A stretch of DNA of 26,565 nt from Phoronis ovalis (taxonomy: Eukaryota > Phoronida > Phoronidae). The translations under genes and the position numbers were made by a program. Shown in pieces: positions 1 through 12,200 of the stretch. A model generated the notes under the pieces. It saw only the letters and a program-made list of their open reading frames with translations. It had not been told where the DNA came from and searched no databases. Each line of letters starts with the position of its first letter. Position 1 is the stretch's first letter. The DNA is taken from assembly GCA_028565635.1 (NCBI GenBank), contig JAOXYB010049169.1:1-26565 (forward strand). The letters are read 5' to 3'.

Positions 1-236
1 CCTATTGCCCGCACTTTTTTCATGCTGGAACAGTTATTATTAGCTAAAAAAGGGAATTTCTTTAAAATAAACAATATCGAAAATCGTCACGTAAAAGACG
101 ATACCAATGCTGGGTATCCTATAGATAGGATAAACAGCAAAAAACAGTGAAGATCAAACATACCTATGCTTAAGATGAAATGTACAATTGTTTCCTTCAC
201 AAGAGCTAGGATATATCCTAGACAAAAGTAACTCAC

Positions 237-294
237 CATTAAAGAGAATTTGGTATAATTCAAAATAATAAGCCAGCACCTGTTGGATTGGAGT
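237..294 (-). CDS. GCN1: possible GCN1 exon 27 (58 nt)
   Basis: Tentative. The frame [19 protein letters not shown] is open from an AG at 295-296 to a good GTGAGT donor and loosely resembles the QLALIEELHKEIRL segment that follows the previous exon in human GCN1. A stronger-looking acceptor (TTCAG) four bases earlier would put a stop in frame. Nothing to its left (1-236) looks coding. Confidence 0.4.
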
Positions 295-3200
295 CTACCT
301 GAATAAAAACAAAATGAGCCTAATGAGAATTGTTCTAAATTAATTTAAATTTCATTTCGTGTAAATATTCATCGCACCAACCTTGACCAAAGCATCTAAG
401 CAATCCCAACTGGCCAGTAGAACTCTGTTCTCTGATGCAGTTAACAAATGAGTTAGTCCACGGAATAAATTTTGTAAATAATCCGTCAGATCTGTCTTTG
501 TATGATTACAGTAGGAGTGCAGAAGTAGAACGGCAGCAGTTTTTATTCCCGAGTCAGGACTATGTATTGCCTGAAGCATTTCATCCATAACAGTCCGTAC
601 ACCCAAATCATCTGTGATTGACAGAACAACTGTTTGGCAGTATGCTAGTTCCTGCAAAAAAGATAAGATACTGGTTATATCAGAATACAACCAAGAGAAT
701 TCGTGTGGTTGATAATCACATAACCTGGTAGGTAATCATGGGAAAACAAACATTTTTTGGAAAATGAATTAACATGCTGTTAACTGTTTTTCCACATTGG
801 ATTTCTTGAGTGGCTTCATTAATAGCTAACAATATTAGTCTTTATAGACTCTTGCACTTTATATTGCATGTTGTATTGTATCCCTGTACTTAATGACCTT
901 ACAGCATATCTTGCACACTCTGGAGCTGCTCATAATAGAACAAGATTATTGCGTGATTTCATCTAACAAAGAAAATAATATCTTAGCCACATAAAGTACA
1001 CTATGATCTAAATTATGATACATATCAATACTTTGATGACTACAATACCTGTTCTTCATCAGGTGAATTCAATTTCTCTGTAAGTGCCTCTAGAAGAGCG
1101 GGAAGGATCTTGTTGAGATGACGATTAAGAGCCTCATCAGCAACAGATGCCAACAACGATAATGCTTTAGTGTTTACAGGCGATGACGTCAGCTGATCAT
1201 GCAGAAAAAAATTACAAGACATCAATCTCATTAAATAAACAGCTGTTGAGTACTGAATGCAAAAATCTTATGTAATGAAGAACACCATCATTTTTAGTTA
1301 ACATTGTAAATTCTAAGCAGTTGTCAGTCTCTCATGTCCACTGTCTACTCATAAACAAAACTAGGCTTCTTACAGTATGTAAGTATCGCTGCCTACTTTC
1401 CTAGGCTTATTACAGTATGTCAGTATCGCTGCCTATTCAGAAGGCTTGTAAGCCACTACTTTCCTCATGAACATTAAAGTGATAATAGCAGTAAAATGCT
1501 TACAATTTTAATCAAACACTTAAGTGTAGAATGACAAAACTGCAAAAGTAATTCCCTTGTAAATTTGTAAACACAAAATATGCGATAAACCTACATGCGG
1601 AACAAGATAAGGCAGTATCACTCGGCTCTTGACAGCCATGACTTGGGTTAAGCCATCTAACGCATATTCAGACATATCCTCATCATCCTGTTAAAATCAA
1701 CAATTAAGAACATAAACAACAACAAAAATAAAATTATAACTTTCATTTCAAAAACAAGATCATCATCAATGTATTTTTTATCTGCATTTTAAATGTCGTT
1801 CAACAGGCTGTGGCATCATATGGAGAAATAAACACATTTTTAGTGTACATATTTATAGCTTGATGGGTTTGAAGACTCGTGGTAAATTACCAATAGGAGG
1901 TACTGATGCATTGAGGTGTGACTCAGAAAAATCAAGTTTCGTTAGACACATTGACAGAATGTTTTGTGACTTGATAGTAGGTTTACACAGCAATCACTCC
2001 CTATCAATTAAATAGCTAACATAGATCAAAACTAGCAAGTAAAACTCACAGACATTTGAAATACACTATTTTATTCATAGTAGTTGAGTCATTAACCAAC
2101 TTACTAATTGCTTAAGTAAAACTGGTAATATATCATCTAAGGCACGTGAACCAATGTTTGTGTGAAGATTGTCAAATGTCCTGGCAGCGGCTTCCCGTAC
2201 TTGTGGCAAGGGATCACACAATGCTTTCTTTACTGTTGGTATTAAACTGTCTGCATAACCTTGGATCTACAACAGAATGTTACAGACCTGTTACACACTT
2301 ACATGATTTTTATAATTTTCTTTTGCCACTAGGTGCGATGGGCTAAAAACAAATCATTGTGATGTTATGTATATATTTTACTGATAATTTACATACTCTT
2401 CTTCATAAAACTGTAAAAAAATTCAACAATGCACTCAAATTATTGCTAAGGGTTTCAATAAAATTTTGTTTCGGTATTTTTACTTCCCCTCGATGTTTTT
2501 GCAGCAAAAATGATTTAAAACAAAAACATTTAAAACAGTGGAAGAAAGAATAAACTTACATGTTCCTTGCTCGTGGAGCCCATGATCTCGCTCAGACCAA
2601 TACATACACCTTGTCTCTGGTCACTCTGATCTGAATCTAGTCCACGCTCTAGAATAGGTATAATCTCTGGTAGGACACGCTCTCCTAGTTTCTTGACTAC
2701 ATCACCAAGGGTTCTAGCAGCAACCTAATGAAACAATGGGCTGAGTGACAAGTGATGTATTGATTTGAAATACCATTGGTTAGCTGATTATCATAAATAT
2801 TTTGTCATAACTCATTTGGCATGTGCCTCATTCTGTTATACTTATTAATTACATACACCAGAAATCAGGTTATACAAACCATAAGGAAACAAGAAAGCAT
2901 TTGGCTACAAATTTTACACATAGTCTGATAAAGAAATTATAGCCTACACGTTATTAGACATTGCGGTGAATGAATATTTTTCTTAACCCTACTGAACATG
3001 TACTTTTTACATTGTATCTGTACCTGTCTTTTGTCATAGCTAGTGCTAGCTAAACACCCTAACAGTAGAGTGAACAATGTAGACAATATATCCCTCAACA
3101 TCTTAGGCGTGTTTGTCACAACCACTTTCCAAACATGAAGGGCAGCTTGCCGCACCATTAAAGCCACATCAGATCGACCCATGTACAAGCCAGCTAACAC

Positions 3201-6200
3201 ACAATTTCGTCTTTCTAGTCCTAGGGTTCTAAGTATAGCCTAGGCACAAAAAAAAAGTAATATGATCAACTATATACTAAAAGTCTACATTAGTAATTAG
3301 AAGCCAACTATTTGACAATGCAAATAAAATCAAATCTTTGGCACGGTATGGCATTTATGTTTTGGTATAAGGTTTAAATTACCACCAATAGGTAGAGTAC
3401 CATGACCAATGAAATGTCGTAGTTAAGTGGTCTCTCTTGCATGACGTTAGCTCCGAAGCACAGCAAAGAAATATAACAATGAAATTATTTTTGTTTATAA
3501 TACAAGCAATACCTGTTGTGCAGACTCTGTTCCAAAGTTGTCATCTTCATGAGAACTCTCTGTCGTCATCTTGCCTGTCACACCTACAGCAGAACAGACA
3601 GTAAGTGGTTAAATCATGATGAATTTGTATACTTCATGCCACTTTCTTACATTATTTTAAGCATTGCAAACAACACTTAAGGCATGAACTTGTTTCCAAA
3701 TACTTTCTTATCTCTTAGAAATTGTGATGTAACAATGAAACTATCATATGAGTACGTAATATCATTTTTATTTCCTTAAAAATCACTTTCTATGTCAATC
3801 AGCGAGCATCAACAGCAAACTACTTTTCTACCAAGTCCACACAAACATAACAATAGCTATTAACTTATAATCACAAAATACTTCCGATTCAGAAATGCTT
3901 AGTGTAGTACTTCCATTAACAAAAACAAAATATTTCATAATACAGATTACATTAATTTTACCTGATATACGATACAATAGGTCACCAAGTAGCTGAATAG
4001 AGCTGTAACGAATCCTCCAGTTATCGTCAAAAAGTCCTTTTTCTAACTCTGGTAGCAGAAGCATGATGGCTGTATCAGCATACATGCTAACGATTCTTTG
4101 TCCAGCACGTAAAGCTGTATCACGAACAAATTCTGATTCATCAGCTAGGGCCTACAGACAAAATAGAAAAAAAAACATATATACTCATTATAGGGACTTT
4201 ATATATTGATCGACCAAACTATAATCAGGAATTTTTGGAAGATTGCCAAAGTATAGAATTATATTACACTACAGGTTACACATATAAGCAAGTTCATGAA
4301 CTGCACTGACAAGCAGTACTTGGATTATCTGACGCAGGGATGAATATACAAGTTTGAGTATGTTATACAAACCTGCGAATAAAATCCTGGTGTTTTGGAG
4401 ATGTGCTAATAACAATTTATTGCCAGTTTGCATTTTTGAAAAATTATTTCGAATGCCATGATTTGAACTTGAAATTAACATACTGCACTTAACTGATTAT
4501 GTCTTGTAAATACTTTTTGCATGTAAAAATTTAATAAAGCAATGATAACAATGTGGATTCAAAAATAAAACATACTGAAACGTCACAAAGTAGCGTGACA
4601 TACACTGTGATACTATTTGGGACATTTAGTAAACCTACAGGAAACCAAGGAGATTAGAGGTAATCCTATAGAAATTACCCCAAACTGTATAAAACTATTG
4701 TTATCTATAACATTGTCTCCTTCTAACTGAAAGCGAAGTTGAAAATAGCATGCAGTTGCTCCAAATTACCAATTCTCTATTAAAGTCTCAAAAATGTGTC
4801 AATTTGTGAAATCTGCATTTCAAACTGAAAGTAATAAAGCGATCAGTCAGATGCAAAGTGACATTACATTCCTGTTTTACTGTTAATGCCATGCGTTACT
4901 CACCTTAAGAACTGATGGTAAAATTGGTCCAACATATTTCACAAAATCGTCTCCAAATACAGAAGGAAGATAAATGTACATCATGATGTAGCCGTCGCGG
5001 ACATGTGGAGAGATATCACTGCGTTCAGCTGCTTGAATGATGTCTGGCATTAGTTTATCCAGCTTCTCCAGACCAAGACCACCAACAAGTTCACTCAAAC
5101 CTGACAACAACAGTTTATAGTTGGTGTATTATCATGAAAGTGTATCTTCTATAGGATCCTTCCCCTGCTCACAAATTTAGTGGCAAATCATGTTGAAATT
5201 TATTGGTATATGCATAGGTATCAGAATAAGTTAAATTCATTCTCATAGGATGACTTAAAAAGATTTGGACATTAGTTACAAAAAAGAATTTTCCAAAAAT
5301 GATTTTTAATGCTGAACTTTTTGTGACAATTTACGTTCTTATTTAATTGGGCAGGTGCATTTTTCATTTGCAGATTACTTTAAATCAGTAGATAATAAGT
5401 TTTCTTCACTATTGAAACTAACCTTGAGCAGCACCAGATCTGTCCACAGAACTATTCTCAGATCCCAGCGTCTGCATTAACCATGGCAACAAGTCTTCAA
5501 ATATTCCTTCTCCCATACCCTTAACCATAGCCCCAAGAGCATGAGCAGAAACATTGCGTACCTCTGGTACAGGGTCTAACAGAGATTGTTTCAGGCCAGG
5601 CATAACACTTGGTAGGTAAGGAGCCAAATCCTGAATAAAAACACGAGTTTTTATGTAAGAAACAAACAAATAGTTTACATCTTAAAATAACAGCTCTGAG
5701 ATGTATGTCAACTCATGACAAGTAAAGTTGTGCGATTTCCAAATCTTTATCAAAATATGATAAGAAACACACTTTTCAAGGGCAACATTTTGCTTTTTAA
5801 TGCTAGCAAGTAGAGAAGAAGTAACGCGGAATCTTTTACTTAAAAGTAAGTGTGTAACTATCCAACTTTTTCTCATCGTTGTCAAAGATTCTATCTCAGT
5901 AAACATTGAAAACAAAAGCACTTGCATTAAGAAAGTTATTCACCTTTGTACTTCATCTACTGTGAAAATCTAGAAATTTAACTAGCCTACCTTTTGATCT
6001 GTTAAGGAATACATGTTGCCTATAATCTGTGAGGCCATTTTACGAGTTTCAGTTGACCTGTCCTTCAAAGCCCTTTCCACAACAGGCATAATTAATGCTA
6101 ACGATGGAGCATCAACAAAATGGACAAATTTTGTCTCTAGTAACGTAATTAAACATGGCGTGGTTTTTCTTGTCGGGTCTTGCAAGGCATCAAGAAGTAT

Positions 6201-9200
6201 GGGCACAATTGCTGGAACAAAATTGTATTTATAATAGTGTGCTTATTGTAGATGCATACTATGATTATCTGTCCTTAAACATCATGGTGGTAGAGATCAT
6301 CCCATGGCACAAACTTCATGACCACAGTATTCTGTAGCAACAATGGTTGTTCTTTCTCTTTCGTCTTTTTAAATATGACCTGATTATATAAAACACAAAT
6401 ATATCTCTTTTAAGTACTTTAAAACAAATTTCATATTAAAATAGAACCCTTGATACACTATGGTGTAAGATAGTGTTTATTAACAAATCATTGCATAGCA
6501 CATGTACAATATATCACAATATATCACAACTTACATTTTGTATTTTTGTTTTGTGTGTTTGTATACAGCATTAAATATTAAAACCTTTTTTGAAAAAATA
6601 AACATATCTATGTCTAAGCACTTTTAAATAATGTTTACATTAAAATAGTATCCATGGAACACTGGAGTTTCTAGGTGTAAGAAGGCGTTTATTGACAAAT
6701 CATTGCATACCACATGTACATGTGGCATACCAGACTTATATTTTCATTACTTTGTTTGTATTCAGGACAGCAGTTTTATTAATATTAAAAAACAAAATTA
6801 AATAACTTCAATGTAATTAAAATGTGTACACATGGTGAACCGATTGGGACTAAGCAACACATGTATAATATTTCATAAAATTGTCTGTACTCAGTCTATC
6901 CTAGGATATATAAAACTCTCCAAACACTTCATTTAAACAGTACTTCCTGTTTATTGGAAGACAATTAAGGCACTAACATTCAATTACACTACAAACTAAG
7001 GTTTACCTGACTTTAAACATTCACATAATAAAATTGTAGAAAAAAGTTATTGATTAGATTAAACCACATAATACATCACATGACCTCAGAAAATTCAAAA
7101 CACTTTATTTGGTCTTAATTGAAGAGTTGTCATAGTTGCCATAGTGGCTTGTATTGCATGTGAAGTATTAGTAGGAGGGCTTTGAACCGTCATTCATAAT
7201 AACCTCTACAAATCTACAATGAAATACTTGCAATAACTTATTTGTAAAATACAGTACTAAGTGAACCTCTACATAACTATATTTTCACATATTTTTTGTA
7301 GATGACTTTTATTTTGGTACAAAAAATGCATGTAAATAAGTGCCCAAACTAAGAAAAAATGTACACAAGGAGAGAAGGCAGTTATTATATCAAAAATTTT
7401 ATTACTTCCATATTATTTTTTTTTATGTGTAAAGAATCCAGTTATTTCTTATTAATCCTTAATGGCCAGCCTTATAGAAATATGCGCATTAGTAACTACA
7501 GACACGGGTCACAACCAATAAAATGTACATAAAAATGACACTTTTAATTATTATTAAACAGTTATGTATCAAATACGCAGACTGAGTATATAATAAAATG
7601 TGAAAAAGAAAAAACTGTTATTTGCATAATACTATGAGCTTTGAAGCAAAACACAAAAGTGTAAAGATGAATAGGTAGGTATAGGTCTTTCATAAAGCAT
7701 CTTGTATTAGCTATACATCTATTTTGCTTCACATGTATAATTTTATGCATAATTTCTCAAAATATTTTCGTTCATGCATACCTTATTCATATATATAATT
7801 CTGGTTTCAGGCATTTTGTTACCTCAATCATTTATCAACAAGTATACTGTTTTTGAAAACATCTTATAATACTTGCATAATTTCAATTTTAATGGGATAT
7901 AAGAGCTTTTTACCAGTTGTTTTTTTAATTGAAAGCATTTTCAAAAATCATAACCAGTCTCTGCCAAAAGGAGCTGAACGACTCAAAGCAGGCTTGTTTA
8001 TACATACTAGAATTCTCAGTTGCATTTAGTAAAGAAGTTTTTAAAATGTGGCATGGTATCTTTTATTGGTCAATATAGCTAAGACACCCATTGGCAGGGA
8101 CAGAATAACAATTTAGCAATTAGAGAATGAAGCTGTTCTCACGAAGTACAAAGCAAAAGTAATATACAAGAATGTTAATAGGGAAGTTTCATTCTAGTAA
8201 AGAAGCCTCACAACTGAAAACAGGTTCTTTTGATTTGTCAGGATTGCAACATGTTATGCCAAAACTAAATTATAAACATTACACATGTATTTTCAGTGGA
8301 GTCACTGCAACCATTCTGATCTTCATTATCATCATTCATTTTACTGATGCAAGATGCCCTACAGATGGTAAAGTAACAAAGGAATTTGTACGGAATTCTT
8401 CAGAGTTGTGGACAACGAGGATAAATTTATCATCATGCAGTCCAAAAATTGATTTAATTGAAGATGGAGCATTTTCTGAGATCAAAAATTCCATTCGAAG
8501 CTTAATACTAAACTATAATAAACTGACTAGAATCTCACACCTGACATTTAGCGGACCTTCTGTAGGGATTGCCTATGTTGAACACCTATATCTGAATTAC
8601 AATAAAATAACATGGATACAAGACAGTTCATTTCATTGGCTACCAAACCTTAAGACACTATACCTTTATAATAACAATTTAGAGAGCCTTGGCGAGAAAC
8701 CCTTCAGCGGTTTAGTGAATTTAACACACTTGAGCTTACACAGCAATGCCATTTCAGTTATATCAACAAACACTTTTAGAGGACTGACAAATCTGAAGCA
8801 TCTTTTCCTGAACCATAATAAGATTGGTCATATAGAAGATGACGCGTTTGCTGACTTGACGAATCTTATAACACTCAACCTGTCACAAAATAATATCTCC
8901 TCTCTAGCAACAAGAATATTTGACAGTCTTGCTGAACTTAAATTACTTTTTCTGTCAGATAACCAGATAATAAACATTCCTAGGAATCTGTTGCTAAAAC
9001 TTGTTAGCTTGCAAAGGTTACAAATAGACGCAAACAGAATAGAACACATCGATAATGATGCATTTTCAAACCTTCATGAATTAACAACAATCAATGCAAA
9101 GAACAACTATTTGAAAGCATTTCTAAGTATAAATTTAGACTCCTTAACCAAGCTTAAGATTTTGTCACTTTCAAATAACAACATCGAAATAATTTCAGCT

Positions 9201-12200
9201 TCCTACTTCCCTTCTAGCCTTCAGAACCTAACTGAACTGGAACTAGGAAATAACAAACTAACTACAGTATCATCCTTAACATTTTCTAACCTAACAATGA
9301 TACAAAGACTTGATCTCTCTGAAAATTTAATTTCTACAATTGATGAAAAGTATTCGTTTACGATTCATACAAATCTCACATACTTAAATTTGTCACATAA
9401 CAGCATAGAATATCTTCCACCCCGTTTATTTTCTAAATGCTCTTCAGCACAATCAATCACTGTCCACGTATGTCCACACTCTTTTAATAAAATTCAAACT
9501 ATCGATCTCAGCTATAACAAAATAAAAACAACTTCACCTGGTTATTTCCTTTACACAACTATTGGAACAACATTTAATGCAGGCTATGTACAACTGAATC
9601 TAGAACATAACAACATTAATTCATTACAGAATTTTGAATTTTATCGACGATCATTACCAATGTCTTCTTTTCAGTCTCTAAGGATAAACCTAAAAAATAA
9701 TAACCTCACAACAATTCCATATTTCTTGCAAAATAACTATTTTTACCGACACAATCCATCATACACAGCAGTAAATTTCCTAAACAATCCACTGCACTGT
9801 AACTGTGAAATGCAAAAGCTTTACAACTTGATAACTGCAGATTCCACATTATTGCACGAAGTTCAGCATATTGTTTGTGAAACTCCATTTTCTGGATTAC
9901 TAGGCTCACATTCAGAGCCACTGCAATGTCTACCACCAACAGATGTTACTATAACATACAACTACAACAAGACAACAAACAGCTATTCCATTACATGTAC
10001 TGCTAACGGTGACCCAGCACCATATATTACATGGATAACATCAAACAAAACTTTTTCATTCCCACCTTCAACAGACAGAAGAGTTTTATCGAATACAGGA
10101 ATAATATGGACAAGTACTGATACTGCACAGAACTTCACATGTATTGCAAAGAACACTGCCAACTCATCCATGGTGACCATGACACTTGGTGAAATATTAG
10201 CACAAACAACGATGGAGTACTTTAACATATCAACAGCTGCTGCTGTCACTACTGGAGCTTCACTACTTGCAGCAGATAACAGTACTATCATAGGACTCAG
10301 CACTGCTCTAGGAATCCTTCTGCTTATTGCTGTTGTACTCGCCATAGCTTTAGTAATTGTGTGGAGAAAATACAAACTGAAGCTTTCAGTTGCAACAGCT
10401 AATAATACACCTACTGTAAATGTTAGACACACTAACACAATTGTTAAGTATGAAAACACAAAATTTGAAAACAGTGACAATGAGCAAACGTTGAATGTAG
10501 ACAAAACTGTAATTTATGAAAACACAGAGTTTAAAAATGATCAAAATAAGCATAATGGACACAGAAATTATGCAGGTGTTAATGTTGCTTCAGGAAAAGA
10601 TCTCGGAAGACAGCAGGAAAAGAAAATATATGAAAATGAAAAAATTGCAGCATTGGGTTATGAAACAATGCCAAACCGAGAGGGGACAACAGAGATGGCT
10701 TATTATGAGTCTCTAAAACAAAAGCCAAGGATATTTGAGCATGATTATCTTGAGCTTGATGATGATTAAAACCTCTTATTTTCTAACATGGTTACAAAAA
10801 TTACCAATATTGTCTTGAATATGTTTTTTATAATTAATGATAATGTTGTAAATATATGCCAGTAATAGCCATACATTTCGCTTTTTGTTTTCATTTCTAA
10901 GGAGACAATCAAATACATATAAAATGTAGCTAAAGCAATACGGTAGACAATTTTTCATCAGCAGCAATAGGTGTAAGTTACACTATTGTCAGGCAATACC
11001 GTGTGTGGTATCAATAGCATTTGACAAAGTCATCTTCATTCAATTACTGCCATATAGTGCCCTTTGTCAAAACCCAATAAACCTAGTATAGGTAAGTATT
11101 GTTGCTGGATTTTTTTTACTAATGATTTATTTACGTACAAAAAAAATAACTATTGGTGTCCAACAAGACAAACTGTTTTCAATTTCACAAGGAGGGAAAT
11201 TAGACAGCATTTAACCCATTCACTGCTAGAGGTAAATCCACCCCCTGTGCTAGGCCTTTTTTTTTCGAGAGTGAATTGTCTGCGTGGGACCTTGCGCCCA
11301 GCCATTTTACCGTTTGCCACTTTGAAACACGTAGAAATGTGCTCTAGTTTATAGAAAAAACGATAGATGGCACTTGCAGTACGGCGCTAATTTGAGTGAC
11401 GGATTTATTGAGTACCCGGTGATACCGGGTACGCGCATTTTAGCGACATTTTATTATACCCGGTACTACCGGGTAGACGCAATGAAAGGGTTAACACCTC
11501 ATTATTATTACATTATTTTTTTTTGAATTTTACTCAGGTGTAAAGCTTCAAAACAACTTTATGGCAGAAGTGATCTAAAAATAATACTAAAAAAAAGTTG
11601 TTTAAAAACACCTGGTATTTAATAGCATGTGAAGAAATTAAATCACCACAAGCAAAGAAGGTGAGCTTAGAAGCAGCACATACATCTAACAATTACGATG
11701 AACAGGTATGTAGCATTGTTATATTTTAAAGAAGCTTATTTTATGTCTCTGACAGATGTGTGCAAGTTTGAAATAATTTATATAAATTAGATATTAATTT
11801 ATAGACAGGTTACCATTTTGCATTTTATGGCAAAATAATAAAAGAATGATCAAAACTTTAAAAAAGTCTCAAGATACAATGTTATGTATATTTTAACCTA
11901 TGTTTAGTAATTAAAATGAAGAGTTATATTCAAGACAATTAAAAGTATACATTTTTAAACAGTTAATACTATTAGCTTTACAAATCACAAGATTGTATAG
12001 TTTGAATTTGATATGATCTGAGAAGAAATCAAGTTTCAAAGAAATATAAGTTAAAAACCATTCCAACCTACAAACTTTAAATTTTAAGCAAAAGGAGCTT
12101 TTCATATATATCCACAAAAGGTTCAGAAGTTATGAATTTTCAAAATTAAAATTCTGGAGAAAAGCAGCAATTGAAATAAGTTTTCAACAAGGCAAAATTT

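Larger units (their letters stand above)
6212..7633. other. first part of the giant GCN1 intron, gene-free
   Basis: About 1.4 kb of AT-rich sequence between GCN1 exon 16 and the first nested gene. I see no coding frame on either strand with a recognisable product. It contains the degenerate tandem repeat described separately and a perfect 16-bp palindrome, CCACATGTACATGTGG, at 6710-6725. Any promoter of nested gene A should lie in its last few hundred bases. Confidence 0.7.

Noticed and set aside
2146-2346. Plus-strand frame over GCN1 exon 23
   Set aside because: Antisense shadow of a well-supported exon, with no protein similarity.
6013-6337. Two plus-strand frames over GCN1 exon 16
   Set aside because: Antisense to one of the most conserved GCN1 exons; no recognisable product.
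7634-7666. ATG at 7634 as the start of receptor A
   Set aside because: It is in frame and possible, but the extra 11 residues have no counterpart demonstrated in gene B. The ATG at 7667 is the shared one; kept only as an alternative.
8172-8296. ATG at 8172 as the true start of receptor A
   Set aside because: It places about 40 unrelated residues before the signal peptide, and gene B shows the same acceptor with no upstream coding. The spliced MNSGVT start is conserved in both genes.
9983-10504. 173-codon open frame on the minus strand inside receptor A
   Set aside because: It lies wholly antisense to conserved Ig, transmembrane and tail coding sequence. No family resemblance; codon periodicity belongs to the plus strand.
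11064-11354. 96-codon plus-strand frame
   Set aside because: It runs from the receptor A 3' UTR into the MITE and has no domain or splice context.
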